From contig NZ_PIQC01000009.1 of assembly GCF_003987255.1 (NCBI RefSeq), positions 78,477 to 142,476 of the forward strand: DNA of 64,000 nt. The letters are read 5' to 3'. The number at the start of each line of letters is the position of its first letter. Position 1 is the stretch's first letter. This DNA comes from Idiomarina ramblicola (GTDB lineage Bacteria; Pseudomonadota; Gammaproteobacteria; Enterobacterales; Alteromonadaceae). The notes below the pieces were generated by a model. That model did not search any database and was not told where the DNA came from. It was given only the letters and a program-made list of their open reading frames with translations. The position numbers were made by a program, and so were the translations under genes. Shown here piece by piece: positions 33,802 to 43,201 of this stretch.

Positions 33802-36800
33802 TTAAGGCTTTCGGGTGCTGATATATTTTAAAAAAGCTTTTAGTGCGGCGGGCTTAGCCGGCTTTGGCAAAAACTGCAGGCCACTTTTGCGCGCCGCTTG
33901 CTTAACCACATCGTCACGCATTGCAGTGACCAACGCGGCTGGTATCTGTTGCTGCCAAATGTCGCGTAACTCTTGCGCTAATTTTAAACCGTCTCCGTCG
34001 CCTAACTGATAGTCTAGCAGGAGTCCCTGAGGCGCCTTATCCCGACTGTGCTCTTTCGCATAGGCCAATGCCTTTTTGTAGCTATTAAAGGTCAGTGCCT
34101 CGCATTCCCATTTCGTCAATAAGGCACTAAGAGCGCTTAAGTTTTCATTGTCATCATCGACAACCAAAAGCTGTAATCGCGCAGAAGGGGCATCTTCAAG
34201 CTTCGTTGCCAACTTGCTGACTACTTGAGCGGCGTTACCTAAGGGTACCCTTACCGAAAAACACGAGCCTTTGCCTTCAACCGACTCAACCTGCACATCA
34301 CAACTTAACTGCTCACCCATACGTTGCGCGACGCTCAATCCTAAACCAACGCCATCAACCGTTTGGTTCTGCACACGATAGAATGCATCAAACACTTTGT
34401 TTTGTTGTTGTGCTGCAATGCCGGGGCCGGTATCCCATACTGCAATTTGAAGTTCTTCCCCACGCTTACGTACGCCTAAAAGGACACTGCCTTTCTGGGT
34501 GTATTTTATCGCGTTAGACAAAAAGTTCTGCACAATACGACGCAAATAAGTTGGGTCGGTATAAACGGGCCTGTCTTTATAGAAAGCGCGAAAATCGAGT
34601 TTTCGTTGTTCAGCCAGTACCGCATACTCTTCAACCAATGGGTCCAGCACTGAACTTAGCTGAACATGCCGAAACTGCGGTTTTAATGCGCCCTGATCCA
34701 TTTTAGCTATTGATAATAAGGTCGACAATAAATGCTCCGTCGACCCCAGCGCCGTGTCCAGCTTGCCGACCAGAGACAAATTACGTTCTGAAAGTTCTTT
34801 TTCCTGAATGGCCGAAAGATACAATCGTGCCGCATTAAGGGGCTGTAAAATATCATGGCTGGCCAACGCCAGAAAACGCGTTTTTGAAGCATTAGCCGCT
34901 TCAGCTTCACCTTTGGCTTTTTTTAGTTCTTCTTCCACTTGTCGGCGCCGATCAATTTCGGCTGTCAGCTCCTGATTAATTTCACGAATTTCCTGAGTAC
35001 GAACATCAACCCGTTGCTCAAGATCGATATTGGCGTCTTCCAGTGCCTGCTGGGTTTCAACGTGCGACGTTATATCGGTAAAGCTGGTCACAAAGCCGCC
35101 GGTCGGCAAAGGATTGCCCACCATTTCTATCACCCGCCCATCCGCGCGTCTGCGAATAAAGCGATGCGCTGACCCCATCTGCATATAACGCAGACGCTTA
35201 TCGACCAGTTCGTCCACCTCGCCCGGACCGCACTCGCCGCGCTCAGCATTATAGCGAATGAGCGTAGCAATAGACTGCCCCGGCTTAACCATTCCTTCCG
35301 GGTACTCAAACAAGTCCAGGTAACGTTTATTCCAGGCCACCAACCGCAACTCTGCATCAACCACGCTAATGCCCTGCGCTAAGTTCTCTAACGAGCTAAA
35401 CAGAATAGACTGCTGAGTTTGCAACGCCTGCGTGGTGTCATCAAAAAAGTGGACAACTTCTTCCAGGTTCAGTTGTTTATCCCGCAGAGCTGCGTCGATT
35501 AGCGAACGGGCGGTTGCTGAACCCAGTACACCCGCAATCGCTCTTTCAACAAAACTAATGAAAGGCTTTTCGGCCAGATGTTCTAATTGCAGCTCTGTTT
35601 TTTCAGGTCGTTGATAATACTGCATTAACTGTTGAGCCCGCTCAGAACCCAGAAAAGTTTTAAGCAGTAGCAACATGTCTGCATTGGTTGCGCTACCGTT
35701 TTTATTTAAATGTAAATCGGGGAGAGTCGCTCTGGGCTTAACAAAAGCTGTAGACTGAATTCTGTCAACTAACCGCGGTTTTGCTAAAAGCGAAAAAATA
35801 ATAAAACTGAGGCTGTTCAACGCCAGTGAAACCACCGTACCGCGCGTAATAATTTCAACGTCCGTGAGCTGCGTATTGGTATAAAGGGGAATGAGTACCG
35901 CCAGAACCCAGCCGACAGAGCCTGCCGCCAAACCGGCGTAAACACCACGCGCATGGCCTTTTCGCCAATAGAGTGCAGCGAGCAAGGCGGGCAACAATTG
36001 CAAAACCAGCGAGAACGCCAGCAAGCCAATACTCACGAGGTTGGTGCGTGCCGCCCAGAAGTAGTAACACAGGAAAGATAAAACCATGGTGACGGCAATA
36101 GCCACGCGTCGAATAAGCAACAGTGCTCTGTCGTATTCGCGCCGGCGATGCTTCAATGGCAAACGCGATTCACGCTGCAACAAAATGGGCATAATGACAT
36201 CGTTGGTGATCATCGTACTGAGAGTAACAGAAGCAATAATCACCATAGCCGTCGCTGCTGATATGCCCCCAATAAAGATAACCAAGGACAGCCAGAGCTG
36301 ATCTTTTAACAACGGCAACTGTAAAGCAAAAGTCGAACCATCCGCTGTTGCCGACAAATAAAAAGTACCGGCAATAGCAATAGGAACAATAGCCGCAGCG
36401 GTTAGCGCTAAGTAAAGTGGGAAACCCCAACGTGCAGTACGCAAATGCCGCACGTCCACATTGTCCACAACCGCAACGTGAAACTGTCTGGGCAGGCAAA
36501 GAATGGCGCCAGCCGCCATGAAAGTCTGCACAATAAACTCAAATTCACCAAAAGCGGCAAAAGACCACTCCGGCTTACTGACATCATTGAAGGAGTTCAT
36601 TAAATTCGACTGCGCATCACCATGGATGAGTGACCAGGCAAAAATACCCGCCGCCAGTAAGGCAACCAGTTTGATCATCGACTCAACTGCAATGGCCAAA
36701 ATCATACCGCTACGGTACTCGGTCACCTCAACATGACGGGTACCAAACAACATGGCAAAGACGGCCATCAGGGCCGCGGCACCCAGTTCCTTAATTGAGA

Positions 36801-37260
36801 ACTCAGCCATCATACCGGAGCTTTCCGTCAGCACGGCAAAACTGATACCAACAGCTTTCAGCTGCAGCGCGATATACGGGATAATAGCAACCGCTGCTAT
36901 CGCGGTAACCGCTACAGCTAACCTGCGCCGTTTACCAAAGCGGGAAGAAATAAAGTCGGCTATAGAGGTAATATTCTGCTGTTTACTTACCGAAACCAGC
37001 TTTTCCAGAATTCGGATACCAAACAGAAACAGTAAAATGGGTCCCAACAGGATGGGGAAAAAGGCCCAGCCATCAACTGAGGCGTTTCCTACCGCACCGT
37101 AATAAGTCCATGAAGTGCAGTAAATAGCCAGCGACATGGAGTAAATAACGGGCTTATGACTGAGTTTATTCGCCCAGGAACCTAAGCGGTCGCCCCAGGT
37201 GGCAACTGCGAAGAGGAAAATCACATAGGCCAGTGAGGCAAAAATCAGCAACCAGGTCAT
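33802..37260 (-). CDS. crbS: CrbS-type hybrid sensor kinase with SLC5 transporter domain
   Basis: A 1152-residue protein. Residues 1-495 form about 13 membrane segments of the sodium/solute symporter (SLC5) fold; 520-610 fit a STAC linker; 615-735 a PAS domain; a coiled coil follows (740-790); then HisKA with H802 (LALASHDILQPLNA), HATPase with NFLSNAIKY and DTGPGI, and a receiver with D1083 (LLLDYQLGDGDG). This is the layout of Vibrio cholerae CrbS and Pseudomonas MxtR/CbrA, which with CrbR/ErdR switch on acs for acetate use. It overlaps crbR by ATGA, and acs lies next to crbR. Confidence 0.9.
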   Translation of the reverse strand: MTWLLIFASLAYVIFLFAVATWGDRLGSWANKLSHKPVIYSMSLAIYCTSWTYYGAVGNASVDGWAFFPILLGPILLFLFGIRILEKLVSVSKQQNITSIADFISSRFGKRRRLAVAVTAIAAVAIIPYIALQLKAVGISFAVLTESSGMMAEFSIKELGAAALMAVFAMLFGTRHVEVTEYRSGMILAIAVESMIKLVALLAAGIFAWSLIHGDAQSNLMNSFNDVSKPEWSFAAFGEFEFIVQTFMAAGAILCLPRQFHVAVVDNVDVRHLRTARWGFPLYLALTAAAIVPIAIAGTFYLSATADGSTFALQLPLLKDQLWLSLVIFIGGISAATAMVIIASVTLSTMITNDVIMPILLQRESRLPLKHRRREYDRALLLIRRVAIAVTMVLSFLCYYFWAARTNLVSIGLLAFSLVLQLLPALLAALYWRKGHARGVYAGLAAGSVGWVLAVLIPLYTNTQLTDVEIITRGTVVSLALNSLSFIIFSLLAKPRLVDRIQSTAFVKPRATLPDLHLNKNGSATNADMLLLLKTFLGSERAQQLMQYYQRPEKTELQLEHLAEKPFISFVERAIAGVLGSATARSLIDAALRDKQLNLEEVVHFFDDTTQALQTQQSILFSSLENLAQGISVVDAELRLVAWNKRYLDLFEYPEGMVKPGQSIATLIRYNAERGECGPGEVDELVDKRLRYMQMGSAHRFIRRRADGRVIEMVGNPLPTGGFVTSFTDITSHVETQQALEDANIDLEQRVDVRTQEIREINQELTAEIDRRRQVEEELKKAKGEAEAANASKTRFLALASHDILQPLNAARLYLSAIQEKELSERNLSLVGKLDTALGSTEHLLSTLLSIAKMDQGALKPQFRHVQLSSVLDPLVEEYAVLAEQRKLDFRAFYKDRPVYTDPTYLRRIVQNFLSNAIKYTQKGSVLLGVRKRGEELQIAVWDTGPGIAAQQQNKVFDAFYRVQNQTVDGVGLGLSVAQRMGEQLSCDVQVESVEGKGSCFSVRVPLGNAAQVVSKLATKLEDAPSARLQLLVVDDDNENLSALSALLTKWECEALTFNSYKKALAYAKEHSRDKAPQGLLLDYQLGDGDGLKLAQELRDIWQQQIPAALVTAMRDDVVKQAARKSGLQFLPKPAKPAALKAFLKYISTRKP

Positions 37261-37889
37261 AATTGCAGACGTTCAGCCACCAAAACGGCCTGGGTACGAC
37301 TGTACACGCCCAGCTTACGGAAAATTGCTGTGATGTGTGCTTTAACGGTAGCTTCGGTTATGCCCAGTTGATAGGCAATTTGTTTGTTTAACAAGCCTTC
37401 GTGCAGAAAGTGTAATACGCGGTATTGCTGCGGCGTAAGTCCAGAGACTTTTTGCGCTAATTCCTGGTCTTCATCCGAAACGACATCGAGCCGCTCCCGG
37501 TTTTCTTTCGGAACCCAGGTTTCACCCTGCAAAATGGTATCGATAGCTTCTGCAATTTCGGCAGAAGGCAGTGACTTAGGAATAAAGCCTAATGCCCCGA
37601 AGCCAATACATTTAGCAACAATGGAAGAGTCCTCACTGCCGGAGATAATAGCAACGGGTAGCAAGGGGTAATCTTCTCTTACACGAATAAGACCGTATAA
37701 ATCACCGCTACCGGGCATGTGTAAGTCCAGTAACAACAAGTCGACATCATCGTCTTTGTTAAGCGCAGCCAGTGTTGAGTCTAAGTCTTCGGCTTCGCGT
37801 AAAGTCAGCTCAGAAAAATGATTCGCGAGAGCGCCTTGCAGCGCCTCGCGAAACAATGGGTGGTCATCTGCGATTAAAAATTTCGCCAT
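37257..37889 (-). CDS. crbR: CrbR-type response regulator (NarL/LuxR family)
   Basis: 210 residues: receiver domain with acidic pair IADDHPLFREAL and phospho-acceptor D55 (LLLLDLHMPGSG), then a LuxR-type helix-turn-helix (NKQIAYQLGITEATVKAHIT). It is the probable partner of the overlapping hybrid kinase and activator of acs, by analogy with Vibrio CrbR. Gap to acs is 21 bases, so activation of acs may also raise the regulator itself. Confidence 0.9.
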   Translation of the reverse strand: MAKFLIADDHPLFREALQGALANHFSELTLREAEDLDSTLAALNKDDDVDLLLLDLHMPGSGDLYGLIRVREDYPLLPVAIISGSEDSSIVAKCIGFGALGFIPKSLPSAEIAEAIDTILQGETWVPKENRERLDVVSDEDQELAQKVSGLTPQQYRVLHFLHEGLLNKQIAYQLGITEATVKAHITAIFRKLGVYSRTQAVLVAERLQL

Positions 37890-37910
37890 GAGATTCCAGA
37901 TTAAGTGACA

Positions 37911-39851
37911 TTATTTGTTCATTCGATTCTCTATCAATGAATCTACCACACTTGGATCAGCAAGCGTAGAGGTGTCACCGAGGTTTTCATGCTCATTGGC
38001 AGCAATTTTACGCAAAATGCGACGCATGATTTTACCGGAACGAGTTTTAGGCAACCCGGTGGTCCAGTGAATCAAGTCAGGTGTTGCAATGGGACTTAAT
38101 TCAGAGCGAACCCAGTTACGCACTTCTTTGGTCAGTTCCTCCGTTACTTCAACACCCTCTACCGGCGTCACATACACGTAAATACCCTGACCTTTTAAGT
38201 CATGCGGATAGCCAACAACGGCGGCCTCAGCTACGGCCTTATGTGCCACCAGTGCGCTTTCAATCTCAGCGGTCCCTAAGCGATGTCCTGACACGTTCAG
38301 AACGTCATCCATACGGCCTGTTATCCAGTAGTACCCATCGGCGTCGCGACGTGCACCATCACCACTAAAGTACATGCCTTTAAAGGTTGAGAAGTAGGTT
38401 TGCTCAAACCGTTCGTGGTCTCCCCATAACGTTCGCATTTGGCCCGGCCAGGAGTCTTTAATGACCAAGCCACCTTCTGCTTCACCGTCCTGAATATTAC
38501 CATCACTGTCCACCAACGCCGGTTGAATACCAAAGAATGGACGCGTTGCGGAGCCCGGTTTTAAGTCAGTGGCGCCAGGCAATGGAGTAATCAAAATACC
38601 GCCATTCTCTGTTTGCCACCAAGTATCCATAATAGGGCATTTGCCATTACCAATAGCGCGGTGATACCACTCCCAGGCTTCCGGGTTAATAGGTTCGCCA
38701 ACACTGCCCAAAACCCGAAGGCTGTCACGAGTTGAGGTTTTAGCGGCATCATCCCCTTTTGCCATTAGCGCACGAATAGCGGTTGGTGCTGTGTAAAGAA
38801 TATTCACCTGATGCTTATCAACAATCTCACCAATACGACCAACACCCGGGTAGGTTGGCACGCCTTCAAACATCAGAGTCGTTGCGCCGTTCGCCAAAGG
38901 CCCGTAAACAATATAAGAGTGGCCTGTAATCCAGCCGACATCCGCCGCACACCAATAGACGTCGTCTTCCTGATAGTCAAAAACGTACTCATGCGTCATT
39001 GATGCGTAAACCATATAACCGCCGGTGGTATGCACGACACCTTTCGGTTTACCCGTTGAGCCCGAAGTATAAAGAATAAAAAGTGGATCCTCGGCGTTCA
39101 TCACTTCCGCCTGACACTCGTCACTGACATTACCAACCAGCTCGTGCCACCAAACGTCAAGGCCTTCCGTCCATTCAACTTCACCTTCGGTTACGCGACA
39201 GACAATGCTGTGTTCAAGTGTAGGACAAGAACCGTCGGCAATGGCTTTATCAACATTGGCTTTCAAACCAATGGTACTGCCACCACGGCGACCTTCGTCA
39301 GCGGTAATAATGGCCTTAGCCTGGCAATCGTTAATACGGTCCGCAATCGCGTTTGGTGAGAAGCCACCGAAGATTACTGAGTGAACCGCACCAATACGGG
39401 CACAGGCCAGCATCGCGTATGCCGCTTCCGGCACCATTGGCATATAAATAGCAACTCGGTCACCTTTGCCAACACCTAATTTCTTCAGGCCGTTAGCAAA
39501 ACGGGAAACCTCTTTGTGCAGCTCGCGGTAGGTGATGTGTTTGTCTACACTCGGGTCATCACCTTCCCAGATAATAGCCGTTTTATCCGCTTTATCAGCC
39601 AAGTGACGATCGACACAGTTATAACAAGCGTTTAGAGTGCCGTCTTCGTACCATTTAACGCTCACTTTACCCAGCTCGAAACTGGTATCTTTAACTTTGG
39701 TGTAAGGCGTGAACCAAGTAATTCGCTGTCCGTGTTCACTCCAAAACCCTTCAGGATCGTCTACTGACTGTTGGTAAAGTTTTTTATAACCGTCATTGTC
39801 GATTTTAGCTTTTGCTTTGATATGTTCAGGAACTGAATACAGTTGCGACAT
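37911..39851 (-). CDS. acs: acetyl-CoA synthetase
   Basis: A 646-residue AMP-forming enzyme activating acetate to acetyl-CoA. The start is ATG 39851, behind the strong ribosome site GGAGGAAGAGGT; the upstream extension of the frame lacks family similarity. Motifs: [20 protein letters not shown] (P-loop), [30 protein letters not shown] (hinge) and TRSGKIMRR with the Lys that Pat-type acetyltransferases modify. It is first in a same-strand run with crbR and crbS. Confidence 0.97.
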   Translation of the reverse strand: MSQLYSVPEHIKAKAKIDNDGYKKLYQQSVDDPEGFWSEHGQRITWFTPYTKVKDTSFELGKVSVKWYEDGTLNACYNCVDRHLADKADKTAIIWEGDDPSVDKHITYRELHKEVSRFANGLKKLGVGKGDRVAIYMPMVPEAAYAMLACARIGAVHSVIFGGFSPNAIADRINDCQAKAIITADEGRRGGSTIGLKANVDKAIADGSCPTLEHSIVCRVTEGEVEWTEGLDVWWHELVGNVSDECQAEVMNAEDPLFILYTSGSTGKPKGVVHTTGGYMVYASMTHEYVFDYQEDDVYWCAADVGWITGHSYIVYGPLANGATTLMFEGVPTYPGVGRIGEIVDKHQVNILYTAPTAIRALMAKGDDAAKTSTRDSLRVLGSVGEPINPEAWEWYHRAIGNGKCPIMDTWWQTENGGILITPLPGATDLKPGSATRPFFGIQPALVDSDGNIQDGEAEGGLVIKDSWPGQMRTLWGDHERFEQTYFSTFKGMYFSGDGARRDADGYYWITGRMDDVLNVSGHRLGTAEIESALVAHKAVAEAAVVGYPHDLKGQGIYVYVTPVEGVEVTEELTKEVRNWVRSELSPIATPDLIHWTTGLPKTRSGKIMRRILRKIAANEHENLGDTSTLADPSVVDSLIENRMNK

Positions 39852-40036
39852 TACCTCTTCCTCCTTATTCGCAAGATGGTATCTGTTGTACGTTTTACAC
39901 GGCTTAAACACTATTAGACCATAGTCTAGATTGATAAAAATTGACCAGTTAACGAGAATTAACAACGTTTATACTTGGCATAACTATAAAACGCACAATC
40001 AAAAAAACGAACACTTGGCTGACAGGGGAGAACACC
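39852..40036. promoter_or_regulatory. Divergent acs / porin control region
   Basis: 185 bases between two divergent starts. It contains the acs ribosome site, an inverted repeat (39915-39928, separate entry), AT-rich stretches suitable for promoters on both strands (for the porin, TATACT near 39972 is a possible -10), and AGGGGAG 6 bases before the porin ATG. Because both genes may serve growth on acetate, a shared regulator site is plausible. Confidence 0.4.
39915..39928. promoter_or_regulatory. Candidate regulator site TAGAC-N4-GTCTA
   Basis: Five-base inverted arms TAGAC (39915-39919) and GTCTA (39924-39928), 64 bases upstream of acs. The size suits a NarL-family dimer such as CrbR. Assignment to CrbR is inference from position only. 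Confidence 0.35.
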
Positions 40037-41209
40037 ATGGCTAAAGCAAGTATCGCAAAGAAATTCACCTTATCAGCGGCAAGCGCCGCTGTACTCGGTG
40101 TCATGAGCTTAGGCGCTCAGGCTAACGAAACCGACATCGATTTCGGTGGTTACGTTAAACTCGATATGCTGGTATCTGACTACGCCGATGGACAGGCACC
40201 ATCGAGCGCCAATATTGGTCGTCAACAATACATTCCGAGCATCACGCCAGTGGGTGGAGAAGGCGACGATCTGACAACTGACTTCCACGCACGTCAGTCC
40301 CGTTTTTTCGTTACCACCAAAACAGAGCTGGACAATGGTGAAACACTGACGGGTCACATTGAAATGGACTTTCAGTTAACTCCCGACGGCGACGAACGTA
40401 TTTCCAACTCATACAATCCGCGCCTTCGTCAGGCTTTTTTAAAGTACGGAAAATGGACCTTTGGTCAAACCTGGTCAAACTTTCAGGATCTCAACATTTT
40501 GGCTGAATCAGTAGACTTTATCGGTATTACTGATGGCATTATCTTCAACCGCCAGGCGCAAATTCGCTACACTTCAGGTGGCTTTAGTGCCTCTATTGAA
40601 AACCCTGAAACGACAGTGACACCTGCAGGTGGTGGTCGAATTATTTCCAGCGACGGTTTTGTGCCAGACGTCACCTTTAAATATACCGGTAAAGCAGAGA
40701 ACCTCACCTGGCAGGCATCGGCACTCCTGCGTCAATTAACTTATGACGTTGCCCAAACCGGTGATGATGAAACAACCTTCGGTTACGGCGTCAGCTTTGG
40801 TGCTAAATACACCTTCGGCATGGATGACATTCGTGCATCAGTGACCACGGGGTCTGGTTTAGGTCGTTATTTAGGTCTTAACACCTGGAACGGCGCTTAT
40901 ATCGACAGTAACGGCGAGTTAGAAGCCATCGATTCGACCGGTGTGTCCTTCGCCTACCGCCACTTCTGGACTGAGAAGCTTCGTTCAAACGTGGTGTATT
41001 CTCGCGGCTGGGCAGATAATGACGGGGAAGTACTGGCTCTAGCAGGTGACATGACTGAATACACTCAGCGTATTGCGTTTAACCTGATGTATTCACCTGC
41101 GTCGAACCTGACTTTTGGTGCTGAAATCTCGCAAGCTGAGCGCGAAACTGAAGCACAGGTCGACGGTAATCTAAACCGCCTGCAACTGATGGCGATGTAC
41201 AAGTTCTAA
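40037..41209 (+). CDS. DcaP-like outer membrane porin
   Basis: A 390-residue beta-barrel with signal peptide (cleavage near AQA-NET). DFGGYVKLDMLVSDY at the mature start, alternating amphipathic strands throughout, and a final Phe (LMAMYKF) as outer-membrane targeting signal. The pattern with DFHARQSRFFVTTKTELDNG and GQTWSNF fits the DcaP trimeric porin group, which in Acinetobacter passes dicarboxylates and other organic anions. Divergence from acs suggests a possible role in organic acid uptake (inference). A strong terminator follows. Confidence 0.85.
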   Translation: MAKASIAKKFTLSAASAAVLGVMSLGAQANETDIDFGGYVKLDMLVSDYADGQAPSSANIGRQQYIPSITPVGGEGDDLTTDFHARQSRFFVTTKTELDNGETLTGHIEMDFQLTPDGDERISNSYNPRLRQAFLKYGKWTFGQTWSNFQDLNILAESVDFIGITDGIIFNRQAQIRYTSGGFSASIENPETTVTPAGGGRIISSDGFVPDVTFKYTGKAENLTWQASALLRQLTYDVAQTGDDETTFGYGVSFGAKYTFGMDDIRASVTTGSGLGRYLGLNTWNGAYIDSNGELEAIDSTGVSFAYRHFWTEKLRSNVVYSRGWADNDGEVLALAGDMTEYTQRIAFNLMYSPASNLTFGAEISQAERETEAQVDGNLNRLQLMAMYKF

Positions 41210-41225
41210 ATACGCTCAGAAATAC

Positions 41226-41268
41226 AGATGCACAAAGCAACCGTCGTACTTTGTGCATCTTGCTTTTT
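41226..41268 (+). terminator. Intrinsic terminator after the porin
   Basis: 12-bp perfect stem AGATGCACAAAG (41226-41237) / CTTTGTGCATCT (41249-41260) with an 11-base loop, followed by TGCTTTTT. It lies between the porin and the convergent DUF4870 gene. Confidence 0.88.
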
Positions 41269-41271
41269 CAA

Positions 41272-41619
41272 TTAAATATCAGCAATAACAGGCTTGTTTT
41301 CCGACAGCGCCAGCCAACCCCGGACAACGCGATATATCACCCATAAGGTGACCGCCAGTAATACCAAATAACCAATAATCACGAACATCAGTATGAGACC
41401 GATGATCGTCCCCACAACTGCAATCCAGAAGGTTTTGATTAGCCAGTTAAAATGGCTCTCCAACCAGGTTCCGCGTGCTTCACTTCGTTTTAAGTAGGCT
41501 AAAATGACAGCCGCAATAGATGCAAAAGGAATAATAAGGCTCAGGGCATACAAAATATACCCGACAAGTGCTAATTTCTTTAGTTGTTCTTCATGTTCTG
41601 AGTTCACTTCCGTTGTCAT
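41272..41619 (-). CDS. DUF4870-like small membrane protein
   Basis: A 115-residue protein with three hydrophobic segments (about 17-42, 63-84, 84-105) and a short acidic N-terminus. The segment LESHFNWLIKTFWIAVVG, with His and Trp before the second helix, is typical of DUF4870 / YIP1-like small membrane proteins. Function unknown. GAGGAGC is 7 bases before its ATG. It stands alone between the porin terminator and ppx. Confidence 0.75.
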   Translation of the reverse strand: MTTEVNSEHEEQLKKLALVGYILYALSLIIPFASIAAVILAYLKRSEARGTWLESHFNWLIKTFWIAVVGTIIGLILMFVIIGYLVLLAVTLWVIYRVVRGWLALSENKPVIADI

Positions 41620-41644
41620 AAGACGCTCCTCATTTTTATCAATA

Positions 41645-41656
41645 ACGTTTAAACGT
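41645..41656. promoter_or_regulatory. Perfect palindrome ACGTTTAAACGT before the DUF4870 gene
   Basis: 12-bp exact palindrome 25 bases upstream of the start. On the minus strand a TTGCAC precedes it and GATAAA follows, so it may sit between -35 and -10, a repressor-like position. Confidence 0.35.
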
Positions 41657-41695
41657 GCAATTTATTGACTACAAACCAAGTAGCCATGCTCTCCA

Positions 41696-43201
41696 TTAAA
41701 ACAGGAGCTCATAACCCAATCGCTGAATTGTCTTTGCTTCGCAATCAAGTTGCATAGCAAGCACAGAGTCTTCTTTCGCTCTTTTACTCAACGCCAATTG
41801 CAGCGCATTCCCGTTTACACAGGCCTTATTGAGCACCGACTTGCTTTGTCTGTCGCTGTTCAATATAACCCCCAACCTTAAGATTATCATCATTTTAATT
41901 AATTGGTTGTGGCTAAAAAGAGTCAAATCCGGAAATTCTGTGGTTTGTATTTTTTTCCGAAAAAACCTGACAACAGTGGAAAGAAAGCGTTGCTCTTCGG
42001 CATTAAATCCGGGCATGTAAGCGTGAGCCAGAATGTACCCGGAGTGCTTTTGCACACCGCTAGCACTGATGCTCAGCCCAACCTCATGTAATTTAGCCGC
42101 GCCCTCCAACATGACCACTAAATCGTGTTCTGTTATTCCCCAGCTGTCTGCTATGCCAGCCCATATCATCTGAACGGTTGACCAGACCCTTTCGGCCTGT
42201 GCAGAGTCGACCGAGTAGCGCTGAGCTAAGCTATAAATAGTGCGCTCCCGAACATCCTGGTGAAGTAAGACTTCTCCCGCCAGCTCGTACAAAACGCCTT
42301 CTCTCAGAGCCGCGTCATGAGGCGTAAGACGTTCAATCTGAAGTTCTTCAAAGATCCCCAATAAAACAGCAACACCTCCGGCAATCGATTCCCGACGCTC
42401 CGGAGATACCCATTCTTTATTGATTTTTTTTACCGACTCAGCCTCAATAAGTTCGTTCCTGCAAGCGTGCAACTGAGAATAGGTTATTCCCATAGGTTGC
42501 TCACCCTCGCGCTTTATAATCCACTGGTAAATCGCCTTTATCGTTCCCGATGTGCCGAACACGCTTTCTATCGGATGATTCGCTAAATAGTTAGCTATTG
42601 GTTCAACGTGCTGACGGGCTGATACAACCGCTTTATCAAATCGCTTCGGTGTGATTTTTCCCGAAGAGAAAAATTGTTTTGAAAAGGCCAGACTGCCGAT
42701 ACTTCTGGAGCTTAAAAAGCTAGGCTGACGTTTGTTGCCAACCGCAAACTCCGTACTACCGCCACCAATATCAATAACTAACTGAGCGCCCGATTCTGAA
42801 CTTGTTTCCGCCACTCCGCGGAAAATTAAACGTGCTTCTTCCCGCCCTGAAATAACCTCGATAGGAAAAGGAAGTACCTTCGCAGCCTCTGCCAAAAAAC
42901 GTTTACGATTCTTCGCTTTGCGCAAGGTGTGTGTCGCCACAACTTTGACCGTATCCCGGTCAAACCCCTCAAGCCGCACAGCACATTGCCGAAGCGCCTC
43001 AACCCCACGGTAAACAGCGGTGTCACTCAGATGCCGATTGGACAAGCCTTCGCCAAGCTGGACCGGCTGTTTGAACTTAAATATCGGTTGCAGCTGACCT
43101 TCAACTAAGCGAGCAATAATTAAATGAAAGCTGTTGGAGCCAATATCCAACGCAGCGAACTGCTTTGCATCGCTATTAGACGTCTTTTTGCTGACTTTCA
43201 T
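41696..43201 (-). CDS. ppx: Exopolyphosphatase (Ppx/GppA family)
   Basis: Start chosen at ATG 43201 (MKVSKKTSN), overlapping the end of ppk1 by 26 bases; upstream codons of the frame lie wholly inside ppk1. The 501-residue product has ASKHA motifs FAALDIGSNSFHLIIAR and VIDIGGGSTEFAVG, a GTSGTIKAI loop, and a C-terminal HD-like helical domain (AKLHEVGLSIS). It releases phosphate from polyphosphate ends. GppA has the same fold, but coupling to ppk1 supports Ppx. Confidence 0.92.
   Translation of the reverse strand: MKVSKKTSNSDAKQFAALDIGSNSFHLIIARLVEGQLQPIFKFKQPVQLGEGLSNRHLSDTAVYRGVEALRQCAVRLEGFDRDTVKVVATHTLRKAKNRKRFLAEAAKVLPFPIEVISGREEARLIFRGVAETSSESGAQLVIDIGGGSTEFAVGNKRQPSFLSSRSIGSLAFSKQFFSSGKITPKRFDKAVVSARQHVEPIANYLANHPIESVFGTSGTIKAIYQWIIKREGEQPMGITYSQLHACRNELIEAESVKKINKEWVSPERRESIAGGVAVLLGIFEELQIERLTPHDAALREGVLYELAGEVLLHQDVRERTIYSLAQRYSVDSAQAERVWSTVQMIWAGIADSWGITEHDLVVMLEGAAKLHEVGLSISASGVQKHSGYILAHAYMPGFNAEEQRFLSTVVRFFRKKIQTTEFPDLTLFSHNQLIKMMIILRLGVILNSDRQSKSVLNKACVNGNALQLALSKRAKEDSVLAMQLDCEAKTIQRLGYELLF

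Noticed and set aside
33802..37260. Separate sodium/solute symporter gene upstream of a histidine kinase
   Set aside because: The frame is continuous and the SLC5-STAC-PAS-HK-REC layout is a known single-protein family (CrbS, CbrA).
39852..39965. Extended N-terminus of Acs
   Set aside because: The strong ribosome site lies directly before ATG 39851, and the extension is non-coding leader in character.
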